Assembly (NCBI GenBank): GCA_964444665.1
Contig: CAYUIE010000010.1
Span: forward strand, 1-64,000
Origin: CAYZTY01 sp964444665
GTDB lineage: Bacteria; Planctomycetota; Phycisphaerae; Sedimentisphaerales; CAYZTY01
Length of the DNA stretch: 64,000 bases
Direction: 5' to 3'
Shown: positions 14,681-23,570 of the stretch, one piece after another
Numbering within the stretch: the stretch's first letter is position 1
Layout of the letters: every line of letters starts with the position of its first letter
The notes under the pieces: generated by a model
Database searches by the model: none
Told to the model about the DNA's origin: nothing
What the model saw: the letters and a program-made list of their open reading frames with translations, nothing else
Program-made: the position numbers and the translations under genes

Positions 14681-16294
14681 ATGGCAAAGCAAATGATGTT
14701 TGATGAGGTGGCCAGAGCAAACCTTAAGGACGGATTGGGGCAACTGGCCGCTGCGGTGAAAATCACGATGGGGCCGACCGGCAAGAACGCAATGCTGTCC
14801 AAGAGCTGGGGCTCGCCGAAGATAACCAAAGACGGCGTTTCGGTAAGTAAGGAAATCGAGCTGCCGGACCCGTTCGAGAATATGGGCGCCAAGATGGTCA
14901 ACCAGGTGGCCAGCAAAACGAGCGACCTGGTCGGCGACGGCACAACTACGGCAACCGTTCTGGCCGAGGCGATTTATGCAGAGGGCTTAAAGCACGTGGC
15001 TGCCGGTGCGAATCCCGTGGCCGTTCAGCGCGGAATCAACAAGGCGACCGAGGTCGTTACCACTTATATCGAGTTGGTCAGCAAATCCATAAAGGGACAC
15101 GATGACATCGCAAAAGTCGGCGCCATTAGTGCGAACAACAACAAGGATGTTGGTGAAATTCTGGCGGACGCGATGGATAAGGTCGGCAAGGAAGGAGTCA
15201 TCGAGGTCGAGGAAGGCAAGGCAATGCAGACCGAGCTGACGGTTGTCGAGGGAATGCAGTTCGACCGCGGCTATATATCTCCATATTTTATGACTAATCC
15301 CGAAACGCTCGAGGCGATCCTTGAAGATGCTTACATCCTGCTTCACGAGAAAAAGCTGTCCAATATCCGCGAGCTTATTCCACTGCTGGAGAAGATTGCG
15401 CAAGTCGGCTCACCTTTATTAATCGTTGCTGAGGATATTGAGGGTGAAGTCTTAGCGGCACTGGTGATTAACCGCCTGCAGGGCGTTCTTAAAGTTTGCG
15501 CCGTTAAGGCCCCGGGCTTCGGTGACAGGCGAAAGGCAATGCTTGGCGATATGGCGACGCTGACAGGCAGCCAGGTTATTAGTGAAGATTTGGGTATCAA
15601 GCTGGAAAAAATTCAGCTTTCGCAATTAGGCCAGGTAAAGAAAGTGGTCGTCGGCAAGGAAAATACAACGATTATCGAGGGTGCCGGCAATCCAAAAGAA
15701 ATCAAGGCGAGATGTGACCAAATCAGGAACCAAATTGAAAAGACGACCAGCAGCTACGACAAGGAGAAACTGCAGGAAAGACTTGCAAAACTTACCGGCG
15801 GGGTGGCTCTAATTAAAGCCGGTGCGGCAACCGAGACGGAAATGAAGGAACGAAAGGACCTTCTCGACGATGCCCTTCATGCGACAAGAGCCGCCACCGA
15901 AGAAGGCATCGTTGCAGGTGGTGGCGTGGTTTTTCTGCGAGCGATTAACGAGGTTCAGAAGGCCCGGGCCAGGGGTAAGGCAGATGAGAGAATTGGATAC
16001 GACATAATCGCAAACGCGCTTAAGGCCCCGACCACACAGATCGCTGAAAACTCCGGCGTCGAAGGGGATGTGATTGTGGCTGAGCTGCTCGAGAAACAGG
16101 GCAATATCGGCTATGACGCGAATACGGGCCAGTTTGTAGATATGTTTAAGGCCGGGATTATCGACCCCGCCAAGGTCGCCAGAACCGCCTTGCAGAACGC
16201 CGCCTCCGTTGCGGGACTGATGCTGACGACCAATGTGCTGGTGACCGACCTGAAAGATGAAGACGAGACGCCTATTCCCGGCTCGATAAGATAG
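14681..16294 (+). CDS. groL: Chaperonin GroEL paralogue, copy 2 without GGM tail
   Basis: A second GroEL of 537 residues with all core motifs (VKITMGPTGKNAMLSKSWG, GDGTTTATVL, EGMQFDRGYISPYFMTNP, ATEEGIVAGGG) but clearly diverged from copy 1. Its end is DLKDEDETPIPGSIR instead of a Gly/Met repeat. Tail-less paralogues in other phyla have specialised clients or stress roles; loss of the GGM tail is expected to change cavity folding and ATPase properties. It sits 81 bases after groES in the same orientation and is followed by dnaJ-grpE, so a single stress operon is likely. Confidence 0.95.
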   Translation: MAKQMMFDEVARANLKDGLGQLAAAVKITMGPTGKNAMLSKSWGSPKITKDGVSVSKEIELPDPFENMGAKMVNQVASKTSDLVGDGTTTATVLAEAIYAEGLKHVAAGANPVAVQRGINKATEVVTTYIELVSKSIKGHDDIAKVGAISANNNKDVGEILADAMDKVGKEGVIEVEEGKAMQTELTVVEGMQFDRGYISPYFMTNPETLEAILEDAYILLHEKKLSNIRELIPLLEKIAQVGSPLLIVAEDIEGEVLAALVINRLQGVLKVCAVKAPGFGDRRKAMLGDMATLTGSQVISEDLGIKLEKIQLSQLGQVKKVVVGKENTTIIEGAGNPKEIKARCDQIRNQIEKTTSSYDKEKLQERLAKLTGGVALIKAGAATETEMKERKDLLDDALHATRAATEEGIVAGGGVVFLRAINEVQKARARGKADERIGYDIIANALKAPTTQIAENSGVEGDVIVAELLEKQGNIGYDANTGQFVDMFKAGIIDPAKVARTALQNAASVAGLMLTTNVLVTDLKDEDETPIPGSIR

Positions 16295-16348
16295 TGTGTA
16301 CCAAGAGACTTTAACGAATTACGCAAACGATATACATAGTACAAGATT

Positions 16349-17488
16349 ATGGCCAAGCGTGATTATTATGAAGTGCTGGGTGTGCCGAAGAAAGCATCGC
16401 CCGATGATATTAAGCGCGCCTACCGCAGGCTGGCCATAAAATATCATCCCGACAAGAATCCCGGCGATAAGGATGCTGAGGCGAAGTTCAAAGAGTGCGC
16501 CGAGGCCTATGAAGTTTTAAGTGACACTGATAAGCGGCAAAGATACGAGCGGTTCGGGCACGAAGGTCTTCGCGGCGCCGGGATGCACGACTTCTCACGA
16601 ATGAACGTAGACGACATTTTCAGTATGTTCGGCCTGGATGATTTGTTCGGTGGTTTCTTCGGCAGGCAAGGCAGAAGGACGTCAAGGCGTGCGGGTCCGT
16701 CACGTGGTTATGATTTGGAAACAACCGTTGAGCTGTCACTTGAAGAGATCGCAAAAGGCACGGAGAAAACGATTGAATTTACCCGGCAGGATTTGTGCTC
16801 CGATTGCGCCGGCGGCGGCTCGGCCGGCGGCAAAGCACCGGCTCGATGTCCCGTCTGCAACGGCAGCGGACAAGTCGCGCGCGCCGGGCTCGGCGGGTTC
16901 TTTCAAATGGTATCAACCTGCTCAAATTGCAGAGGGACCGGGGCGGTTGTTACCGACCCGTGCAAAAAATGCCGTGGTACGGGCAGGATTCCGAAGAAAA
17001 GAACGGTCAGTATCAAGGTGCCGGCCGGCGTCCACGCGGGGCAGGGTATCAGGGTCGCAAGAGAAGGAGAGCCTGGTCAGCGAGGAGGTTCCAGAGGTGA
17101 TTTGTACTGCTATGTCAGGGTTAAGCCGCATCCATTTCTCGAACGCAGCGGCAACGACCTTGTTACCGCCGTGCCGGTAAGCTTTACACAGGCGACGTTA
17201 GGGGCGACTGTTAAAGTGCCCAGCCTTAACGGGCCGAGAGATTTGAAGATACCACCCGGCACACAGCCCGGTGATGTCTTCAGGATTAAAGGGCAGGGGC
17301 TGCCGGACCTTCGATATAAACGGAGCGGAGACGAGCTTGTGCAGGTGATTGTCGAGATACCCAGGAAACTGAACGGCAGACAAAAGGAGCTTTTGAAAGA
17401 GTTTGCCGAATCTGAGAATAAAAGTATTTTGCCGCAAACAAGTGGTTTTTTTGAAAAGTTAAAGAAATATTTCGGTAACAACAAATGA
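16349..17488 (+). CDS. dnaJ: Chaperone protein DnaJ
   Basis: A type I J-protein. It has a J domain with the HPD motif at residues 33-35, a Gly/Phe-rich region with MFGLDDLFGGFFGRQGRR, four CxxCxGxG-type zinc-finger repeats (CSDCAGGG, CPVCNGSG, CSNCRGTG, CKKCRGTG) at about 150-210, and the C-terminal substrate-binding domains. It stimulates DnaK ATPase and delivers clients. Its stop overlaps the grpE start by four bases (ATGA), so the two are translationally coupled. No dnaK is in the window. Confidence 0.96.
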   Translation: MAKRDYYEVLGVPKKASPDDIKRAYRRLAIKYHPDKNPGDKDAEAKFKECAEAYEVLSDTDKRQRYERFGHEGLRGAGMHDFSRMNVDDIFSMFGLDDLFGGFFGRQGRRTSRRAGPSRGYDLETTVELSLEEIAKGTEKTIEFTRQDLCSDCAGGGSAGGKAPARCPVCNGSGQVARAGLGGFFQMVSTCSNCRGTGAVVTDPCKKCRGTGRIPKKRTVSIKVPAGVHAGQGIRVAREGEPGQRGGSRGDLYCYVRVKPHPFLERSGNDLVTAVPVSFTQATLGATVKVPSLNGPRDLKIPPGTQPGDVFRIKGQGLPDLRYKRSGDELVQVIVEIPRKLNGRQKELLKEFAESENKSILPQTSGFFEKLKKYFGNNK

Positions 17489-18102
17489 GTGAAAGCGAAG
17501 AGAAACAACCTAAACCGGAAAAGCGCGCCGAGCGGCGTGTCAGGGCTGAAAAAGAGCTGAAAAATCTTGGCCGTCAGCTTGATGAGCTGCAAAAGGAAAA
17601 AGACGAGCTGCTCTCGAAGTTTCAACGTGTAAGCGCCGACTATGCAAATTTCCAGAAGCGTGCGCCCAGGCAGATTGCCGAATCGATAGCGTACGAAAAG
17701 GAAGCCATAATCAAGACTCTGCTGCCCGCGCTGGATAATTTTAACCATGCCCTGGCGGAACAGCAATCGGCCGAGAACATCGAGGCTGTTTTCAAGGGTA
17801 TGCGAATAGTTTATGAACAAATACTCGACATTCTAAAATCGCACGGTGTAGAACAGATAGAGGCGGTGGGCCAGAGGTTTGATCCGGCCGTTCATCAGGC
17901 GATTATGCAAAGGACCGAGCCGGAAAAAGAAGATGGCATCGTGCTTGAGGAGTTTCAAAAGGGATTCAAACTCAATGGCAGAACTATTCGGCCGAGTAAG
18001 GTGATTGTCAATAATCTTGCCGCAGGAATCCAGGAAGATAGCGAAGAAAAGGATGTTGATGACGAGGCAGCCGATATTAATCAGGCTGCTGAGGGGGATT
18101 GA
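17485..18102 (+). CDS. grpE: Nucleotide exchange factor GrpE
   Basis: 205 residues. A charged N-terminal coiled coil (KELKNLGRQLDELQKEKDEL) leads into the GrpE signature region FQRVSADYANFQKRAPRQI, LLPALDNFNHAL and, at the beta-wing, GVEQIEAVGQRFDPAVHQAI. It releases ADP from DnaK. It starts inside the dnaJ stop (ATGA). The tail is acidic (EEKDVDDEAAD). The dnaJ-then-grpE order is unusual; grpE normally precedes dnaK and dnaJ. Confidence 0.95.
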   Translation: MSESEEKQPKPEKRAERRVRAEKELKNLGRQLDELQKEKDELLSKFQRVSADYANFQKRAPRQIAESIAYEKEAIIKTLLPALDNFNHALAEQQSAENIEAVFKGMRIVYEQILDILKSHGVEQIEAVGQRFDPAVHQAIMQRTEPEKEDGIVLEEFQKGFKLNGRTIRPSKVIVNNLAAGIQEDSEEKDVDDEAADINQAAEGD

Positions 18103-18107
18103 TTTTC

Positions 18108-18443
18108 ATGCCTACTTACGCTTATGTATGCAAAAATTGCGGTCACGAATTCGAGGAGTTTCAATCCATAACAGCCGAGCCGCTGCAAAAGTGTCCGCGA
18201 TGTAATAAACACCGGCTCAAACGTCTTATCGGCTCCGGGGCGGGCATAATCTTCAAGGGCTCCGGATTCTATCAGACCGATTACAGAAGCGAAAGCTACA
18301 CGAAGGCGGCGAAAAAAGAAAAAGACACCGGCAAAGAGAAAAAGGACGAAAAGAAAACTGATACCGCCAAAAAGGAAACCACAAGCGAGACCAAAGAATC
18401 AAAGCCGGGCGGGAAAAACAAATCCGGCAAAAGTGATAAATAA
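18108..18443 (+). CDS. FmdB-family zinc-ribbon protein
   Basis: It starts MPTYAYVCKNCGHEFEEFQ, the FmdB zinc-ribbon opening, with a second CPRC knuckle at about residues 34-37. The ATG at 18108 fits this family start and has GAGGGGG upstream; the TTG at 18099 overlaps the grpE stop. The C-terminal half is a disordered Lys/Glu/Thr tail. Members are small putative regulators of unknown mechanism. Six bases from grpE, it is part of the chaperone operon. Confidence 0.85.
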   Translation: MPTYAYVCKNCGHEFEEFQSITAEPLQKCPRCNKHRLKRLIGSGAGIIFKGSGFYQTDYRSESYTKAAKKEKDTGKEKKDEKKTDTAKKETTSETKESKPGGKNKSGKSDK

Positions 18444-18501
18444 AGTCAAAGCAGCACCCTGTAAACAATACTGATAAGGCATTTTCCGGAAAGGGGAAAA
18501 T

Positions 18502-18996
18502 ATGTCTACCGCTATTAAAGTAATTCTTACTTTAGCCTTTTTGCCGCTCCTGGTTGGGGCTGCAGGCTGTCAACATAATATGCAGGTTACGCAGCAAAAT
18601 GATAAAAACATCGAGAAGACTATCCTTAAGGTGCATTCGGCGATGAAGAAGGCCGCGGAAAATCTGGATGCCAATACCCTTTACGCCTATGTGCTGAACA
18701 CAAGCAAAGGGGCTATTATCGAAAACGGCAGGCTGTTTTTGACACGCAGAGATGCATTAAACTCTACGAAAAAAGGCCTGAAGGGATTGAAAGGTTTGTC
18801 TTATGCTTACAACCAGAAACATATCACCGTAATTTCACCAACAAGTGCCCTTTGGGTTGGCGAGGGGGCGGCCATAGCTACGCTCGAGGACGGAAGCAGG
18901 ATTTCCTCGCCTTTTGCTGAGAGTATTGTTTTTGTCAATAAGGGCGGGCAGTGGAAGGTCCTTCATGCACACAGGTCCACTCCATTTCAGCGGTGA
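18502..18996 (+). CDS. Lipoprotein with SnoaL/NTF2-like domain
   Basis: The signal peptide ends in a lipobox GAAGC (Cys about 23). The remaining 140 residues have the helix-then-sheet pattern of NTF2-like (DUF4440/SnoaL-type) domains: KVHSAMKKAAENLDANTLYAYV, the middle strand ITVISPTSALWVGEGAAIATL and the final SIVFVNKGGQWKVLHAHRS. Such domains may bind small ligands; no catalytic residues can be picked out. GGAAAGGGGAAAAT provides the ribosome site. It may be the last gene of the chaperone operon or separate. Confidence 0.7.
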   Translation: MSTAIKVILTLAFLPLLVGAAGCQHNMQVTQQNDKNIEKTILKVHSAMKKAAENLDANTLYAYVLNTSKGAIIENGRLFLTRRDALNSTKKGLKGLKGLSYAYNQKHITVISPTSALWVGEGAAIATLEDGSRISSPFAESIVFVNKGGQWKVLHAHRSTPFQR

Positions 18997-19110
18997 ATGA
19001 AGTGAAAATTATAATGGTATTTAACTAACCTTACAGAATTCGGGGCTAGTGCTAATTTAATGAAAAGCGGTTGAAAGCTTAAGCTTCATTTTTACTGCTT
19101 GTGACAAATT

Positions 19111-20175
19111 TTATTCAGCGGGTTTGACGACGATAGTAAAGCTGATTTTCTCGGCTTGGGCCATAGGGGGCTGTTCTTTGCCGGCGAAAGGCCGAGGCAT
19201 CAGGTCGCGGCCGGAAGTCAAAACGGGCTTGTCAACCCTAAGTAAGTCATATTCACGGCCCTGTATATTATTAAGAATGCCACGCCCCGGCATTAGTGCC
19301 GCCATTGTGTTTAAGGTGGCAAAATCACCCGCCAGCTTAAGGCGGTTCGCACCATCCGTTTCGGCCAAAATCGTCGCCATCTGTTCGACAGTAACATTAC
19401 TTACATAAACCCTTTGCCCGAAGCTTTCCTTAGCCAATGACAGGCTTGCTACCTCGAATCTCTCCCAAAGTCCTCTCAAATCCGAAGCCAGGATGGCGGT
19501 AGGTTCCTGGGCGCAATTCAGCGAGTATATATCTTCATTGTCCAGGTGCTTAATACTTGTGCATTCCAGAAGGCCGCTGTCATAAATGGCTCTTGCAATT
19601 GCCGAGTTAACCGCCCGCGGCTCGGTGGTACTTAGCTCAAGCACAATTCCACCCCGGCCCAAAGGTGGAAACATCTCAGTCATAAGGTCCTCTAATTCGG
19701 CTGCAGGGATTACCTCTGATTTCTCAACGGCTGTCTCGCTGACAACTAAGCGGCCTCGTTCAGGCCGGGTAACTTCGGCTGGTTGAGGTTGTGTCGGACT
19801 TGCCGGCTTTAGGATGTTGTAAACAATAAGTGCCAGTATCGATACAAGTCCAATCATCGCCGCCGCCGCTAAGGTTTTTCGCAGCATTAAGTGTCTTACA
19901 CCCGCGCGGTGCTGCGTGACTATGGCAGGCTGTTCGGTCCTTAGCATTTTTCCTTCCATACGTTGTTTTACGCCTTGCAGTATCTCCGGCGGCGCAGGCG
20001 ATTTGGGCAGGGCGCCAAGCAACTCCCTGGTCCTTTGCAGTCTCTGTAATTTGGCTGCTATCCGCTGGTCGTTCGCTATCAAACGCTTCAACTCGGTAAG
20101 CTGTCTTTCGTTAAGCTGTCCGTCAAGATAGCTGTTTAGCAGCTCTTCCAGATTAGGCTCTTTTTTCTCGTTCAT
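19111..20175 (-). CDS. Anti-sigma-factor-like membrane protein
   Basis: The N-terminus (EELLNSYLDGQLNERQLTELKRLIANDQRIAAKLQRLQ) is the helical anti-sigma domain typical of planctomycete ECF partners. It lacks the HxxxCxxC zinc motif of ZAS-type anti-sigma factors. One transmembrane helix (about residues 102-124, LAAAAMIGLVSILALIVYNIL) leads to a periplasmic domain of about 220 residues with no family I recognise. Its start overlaps the stop of the sigma-factor gene (TAATG), so the pair is coupled. It probably holds the sigma factor at the membrane until a periplasmic signal acts. Confidence 0.75.
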   Translation of the reverse strand: MNEKKEPNLEELLNSYLDGQLNERQLTELKRLIANDQRIAAKLQRLQRTRELLGALPKSPAPPEILQGVKQRMEGKMLRTEQPAIVTQHRAGVRHLMLRKTLAAAAMIGLVSILALIVYNILKPASPTQPQPAEVTRPERGRLVVSETAVEKSEVIPAAELEDLMTEMFPPLGRGGIVLELSTTEPRAVNSAIARAIYDSGLLECTSIKHLDNEDIYSLNCAQEPTAILASDLRGLWERFEVASLSLAKESFGQRVYVSNVTVEQMATILAETDGANRLKLAGDFATLNTMAALMPGRGILNNIQGREYDLLRVDKPVLTSGRDLMPRPFAGKEQPPMAQAEKISFTIVVKPAE

Positions 20176-20816
20176 TAGAGCATTTCCTCCAGAATTTCTC
20201 TGAGGTTGTTTCTTGCTCTGTTCAATCTACTTTTTACCGTTCCCAGCTCGATTCCCAACATCTCAGCCATGGTTGCATAGTCCATTCCTTCGATATCCCT
20301 TAAAACAACCACAGCTCGCTGCGAATCCTCTAATTTTGCCAGGGCCCTGTAAACCAACTCGCATAATTCGTTGTTCTGAGCTATTTCAACGGGGTCCGGC
20401 GAGGCCTGGTCTTCCAGCAGCAGTTTTAACCTTGCCTTTGCCTGTAAAAATTGCCCACTCTCTTCCTCATCCAGGGACTGAAAAGCAACTCTGTTACGTC
20501 TTTTGCAGTAATTCAGGGTCAAGTTCACCGCAATTCGAAACAACCAAGTATAAAAGCCACTTTGACCCTTAAAGTCGTCTATTTTCTCTAAAGCTTTGAC
20601 AAATGCATCCTGCGCAAGTTCCACGGCATCGTCTCGATTTCCGCAGATTTTCAGGATTACGTTATAAATCCGCCCCTGATATTTGATAATTAGCTGTTCC
20701 ATAGCGGCCATCTCGCCCTTTTGGCACCGCCTGATAAGGGCCGCTTCTTCGAAATCGATTTGTCTGGGCTGCTGCTGCACGCTGCTTTTTTTCCTTATTA
20801 GACCAATATTATCCAT
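20175..20816 (-). CDS. ECF RNA polymerase sigma factor (RpoE-like)
   Basis: Region 2 is clear (YQGRIYNVILKICGNRDDAVELAQDAFVKALEKIDDFKGQSGFYTWLFRIAVNLTLNYCKR-type segment), and region 4 is at the end (LEDSQRAVVVLRDIEGMDYATMAEMLGIELGTVKSRLNRARNNLR). I start at the ATG at 20816; an upstream TTG at 20882 would add 22 residues not typical for the family. It directs transcription of its regulon when released by the downstream anti-sigma protein. Confidence 0.92.
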   Translation of the reverse strand: MDNIGLIRKKSSVQQQPRQIDFEEAALIRRCQKGEMAAMEQLIIKYQGRIYNVILKICGNRDDAVELAQDAFVKALEKIDDFKGQSGFYTWLFRIAVNLTLNYCKRRNRVAFQSLDEEESGQFLQAKARLKLLLEDQASPDPVEIAQNNELCELVYRALAKLEDSQRAVVVLRDIEGMDYATMAEMLGIELGTVKSRLNRARNNLREILEEML

Positions 20817-21035
20817 AACGCTTATCCGGAATTCCAGACCTCGTCCTAGCTTTAAAATCGCACATCCGTTGCCTGTGGTCAACTTAAAAGTGGCTTTAAG
20901 GGTGATATCGGCTAAACGCTGACGCTTGTTTTATATTGCGATTCGCCGGACAAGTTTTATAATCGCCCACTGTATATCGATGAGTCTATAAGCAACATTT
21001 AAGTAAGTGTGGGATGACACCGAAAGGAGGTTTTT

Positions 21036-22067
21036 GTGACGAGCGAGCAATGGGAAAAGATGCTGCAGGTGATTGAAGGGAAGGTCTTCGAGCCGCCGTT
21101 GGTTGGATTTATTATCGATAGTCCCTGGCTGCCGAACTGGGCGGGGATATCAATAATGGATTATTTTGCGAGTGAGCAGAAATGGTTCGACGCGAACCTG
21201 AAAGCAATAAATGAATTTCCTCAGATTACTTTTATTCCGGGCTTCTGGTCGGAGTTCGGGATGTGTACGGAGCCCTCGGCCTTCGGGGCAAAGTGCGTCT
21301 GGGGTGAGAATGAGTTTCCGTCGCCTTTGAGGCTGGTTGGTGACGCGAAGCAGATAGCCGCGGCGGGAAAGCCGAATCCGAAGACCGACGGATTTTGCCC
21401 GTTTGTCTTGAAAAGGCTGAGCCGATTCCGCGAGCAGATAGAATCGAACGGCCACAGCATCAAATTCGCGGTCTCGCGCGGGCCGTATAACCTGGCGAGC
21501 TTTCTTATGGGGACGACCGAGTTTCTTATGGCGATGAAGATGCAGCCGGATGACGTTAATAAGCTGCTTTCGATAGTGACGGAGTTTATTGTTGACTGGC
21601 TAAAATTGCAAAAGAGCGCAATCGATTCGATTGAAGGGATTTTTCTTCTGGATGATATTGTCGGCTTCATTGGGCCGGACGATTTTCAGGAGATGGCCAA
21701 GCCGTATTTCAAACAGGTCTTCGGCGCATTTGATACGAAGGTTCGGCTCTTTCACAATGACGCGTCGGGCCTGGTTTGCGCGCCGCACCTTGCCGAAATG
21801 GGAATTAATATGTTTAACTTCAGTCACAATCATACGATGGCTGAGATGCGCAAGCTCGTTGGCCCTGATATTGTGCTTTTAGGTAATATTCCGCCGCGTG
21901 ATGTTCTGGCGGCCGGCAGCGCTGATGAGGTTGCCGTGAGTGTAAAGGACCTGATTAAGTCTTTGCCGGATGATAAGCGTGTAATTCTTTCCTGTGGCGG
22001 CGGGATGCCCCCGGACGTTACAACCGAGAATATAAAAGCCTTCCTCACCTCGGCAGGTTTGGTTTAG
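21036..22067 (+). CDS. Uroporphyrinogen decarboxylase (URO-D) superfamily protein
   Basis: 343 residues with the URO-D/MtaA-like barrel pattern: FIPGFWSEFGMCTEPSAFG early, SRGPYNLASFLMGTTEFL in the middle, GIFLLDDIVGFIGPDDFQEMAKPYFKQVF, then HNDASG and LLGNIPPRDVL, and the closing ILSCGGGMPPDVTTENIKAF. In this superfamily such ends go with corrinoid or coenzyme M methyltransferases as well as true HemE; the early HemE R-x-x-R substrate motif is not visible, so a methyltransferase or unknown decarboxylase is likelier than haem synthesis. A GTG start with a perfect AAGGAGG site. No corrinoid protein gene is adjacent. Confidence 0.75.
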   Translation: MTSEQWEKMLQVIEGKVFEPPLVGFIIDSPWLPNWAGISIMDYFASEQKWFDANLKAINEFPQITFIPGFWSEFGMCTEPSAFGAKCVWGENEFPSPLRLVGDAKQIAAAGKPNPKTDGFCPFVLKRLSRFREQIESNGHSIKFAVSRGPYNLASFLMGTTEFLMAMKMQPDDVNKLLSIVTEFIVDWLKLQKSAIDSIEGIFLLDDIVGFIGPDDFQEMAKPYFKQVFGAFDTKVRLFHNDASGLVCAPHLAEMGINMFNFSHNHTMAEMRKLVGPDIVLLGNIPPRDVLAAGSADEVAVSVKDLIKSLPDDKRVILSCGGGMPPDVTTENIKAFLTSAGLV

Positions 22068-22084
22068 AGATTGTTTATACTCTG

Positions 22085-23497
22085 TTAACTTCTTGCGACG
22101 AGGTCGGAACAGCCCGGGGCGTCGGCCTCGTTTTTTGCAAGATTAATAAGCCAGTCGGGAAAGCTTCCGCCGGCGTCGGTTTTGGCATAGGCGAAAAGCC
22201 TGTCAACGACCTTTGAGTTGTCTTCGGCGACGTTGTTCGCAAACGAGTCTTTATTTTTCAGGTCATAGAGCAACACACCCGTGCCGTCTATTTTGCAGTT
22301 GAACCACCATTTGTCCGTGATGACGGTTACGGTTGAGCCCCATGCTACTGTTACATGGTCTCTTGAGCCGTTTTTACCTGCGACGGCATCGGCTAAGAAC
22401 GAAATGCCGTCGATTGGTTCTGGTGGTTTGACGCCGGCGGCTTCGAGAATTTGCGCTGAGATGTCGTGGTGCTGTACGAACATTTCGCTGGTCAGCCCGG
22501 CGTGTTCGGCTTTGGGGAATCGAATCATTAAGGGCACGTCATATACTTCCGGTGTGGATGGGTATCCGCGTTTGCCAATATAGTTTCCGTCGCCGATGGA
22601 GTGGCCGTGGTCGGAGGTAAATATTATCATTGTGTTGTCGAGCAATCCGAGTACTCGCATACTTTCCATAAAGTATCCGAACCAGCGGTCACACATAGAG
22701 ACAACACTGCTGTAGTTGGTACGTGTAAGGGCAATAATTTGGCCGGGAATATCACTGACGTCTTCGTAAATGGACATGACTTGTTCGGAGTTTTGCTGTT
22801 TACGATACATTTTATAGTAGTGGGCCGGTGCCAGCCAGGGTTCGTGCGGGTCGAAGGACTCGACTGTGAGAAAGAATTTGTCTGCGTCCTGGTTTTGCTC
22901 GAGCCAGAGGGCTGATTCCTTTAATACCTTCGGAGCGAAATAATCCTCCTCTTTAGTCCGGTCGTGAATGTTCATAATACATTGCCGGAGGAAGTCTACC
23001 CTATCGGGCCTTTTTTTACGCATGGCTTCGGGAAACCAGTAATCGATTTGCTCTTTAGTAATGCTCGGTCCGGAACGTGCCGGGTCTGCCTCCTGGCCGC
23101 GCAGAAACATCCACTGGTCGAAGCCTCGCCAGAAGTTTTTGGAGGGCTTGAACATATGATAAACATCGGAAACTAATCCTGTGCGATATCCAGCCTCCTT
23201 AAGTATTTCAGCAAGTGTCGATTGATTTTCGGGTATCGGGCCCCAGCCCGGTGCGCCCTTGAAATCACCCTTTAGGAAAATATCGTCGTTGCTGAAAGGG
23301 TAAACACGGTTGCCGGTATAAATGGCCCGGCGTGCGGGCAGAGTTGGAAGCAATTCGGGAAATGCCCGGTTAAAAACCACGGATTCGGCAGCAAAGGCCT
23401 CGAAGTGTGGTGTGGATACTTTGCCCCAGGGGGGAGCACCATATCCGCTTACGCAATCCTTGCGCAACGAGTCGAAAATCACTAAAACAATATTCAT
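22085..23497 (-). CDS. Sulfatase-fold hydrolase with Thr at the formylglycine position
   Basis: Alkaline-phosphatase superfamily, sulfatase branch. It opens NIVLVIFDSLRKDCVSGYG (metal Asp), has the signature region ELLPTLPARRAIYTGNR, FLTVESFDPHEPWLAPAHYY (metal or substrate His) and FTSDHGHSIGDGNYIGKRGYP (metal DH). In sulfatases the signature is [C/S]-x-P-x-R and the Cys or Ser becomes formylglycine. Here it reads T-L-P-A-R with Thr52, which formylglycine-generating enzyme does not modify. A Thr nucleophile is known in LtaS- and phosphodiesterase-type members, so a phospho-ester hydrolase or transferase is plausible. There is no signal peptide, so it should be cytoplasmic. It converges with the URO-D gene, 17 bases apart. 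Confidence 0.85.
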   Translation of the reverse strand: MNIVLVIFDSLRKDCVSGYGAPPWGKVSTPHFEAFAAESVVFNRAFPELLPTLPARRAIYTGNRVYPFSNDDIFLKGDFKGAPGWGPIPENQSTLAEILKEAGYRTGLVSDVYHMFKPSKNFWRGFDQWMFLRGQEADPARSGPSITKEQIDYWFPEAMRKKRPDRVDFLRQCIMNIHDRTKEEDYFAPKVLKESALWLEQNQDADKFFLTVESFDPHEPWLAPAHYYKMYRKQQNSEQVMSIYEDVSDIPGQIIALTRTNYSSVVSMCDRWFGYFMESMRVLGLLDNTMIIFTSDHGHSIGDGNYIGKRGYPSTPEVYDVPLMIRFPKAEHAGLTSEMFVQHHDISAQILEAAGVKPPEPIDGISFLADAVAGKNGSRDHVTVAWGSTVTVITDKWWFNCKIDGTGVLLYDLKNKDSFANNVAEDNSKVVDRLFAYAKTDAGGSFPDWLINLAKNEADAPGCSDLVARS

Positions 23498-23570
23498 CTG
23501 GTATTTCCCATTAAAAGCTAAATATGATTCTCAGAGTTTGTTCTTGTGTGTTTCTATCATATTTCTTTAA

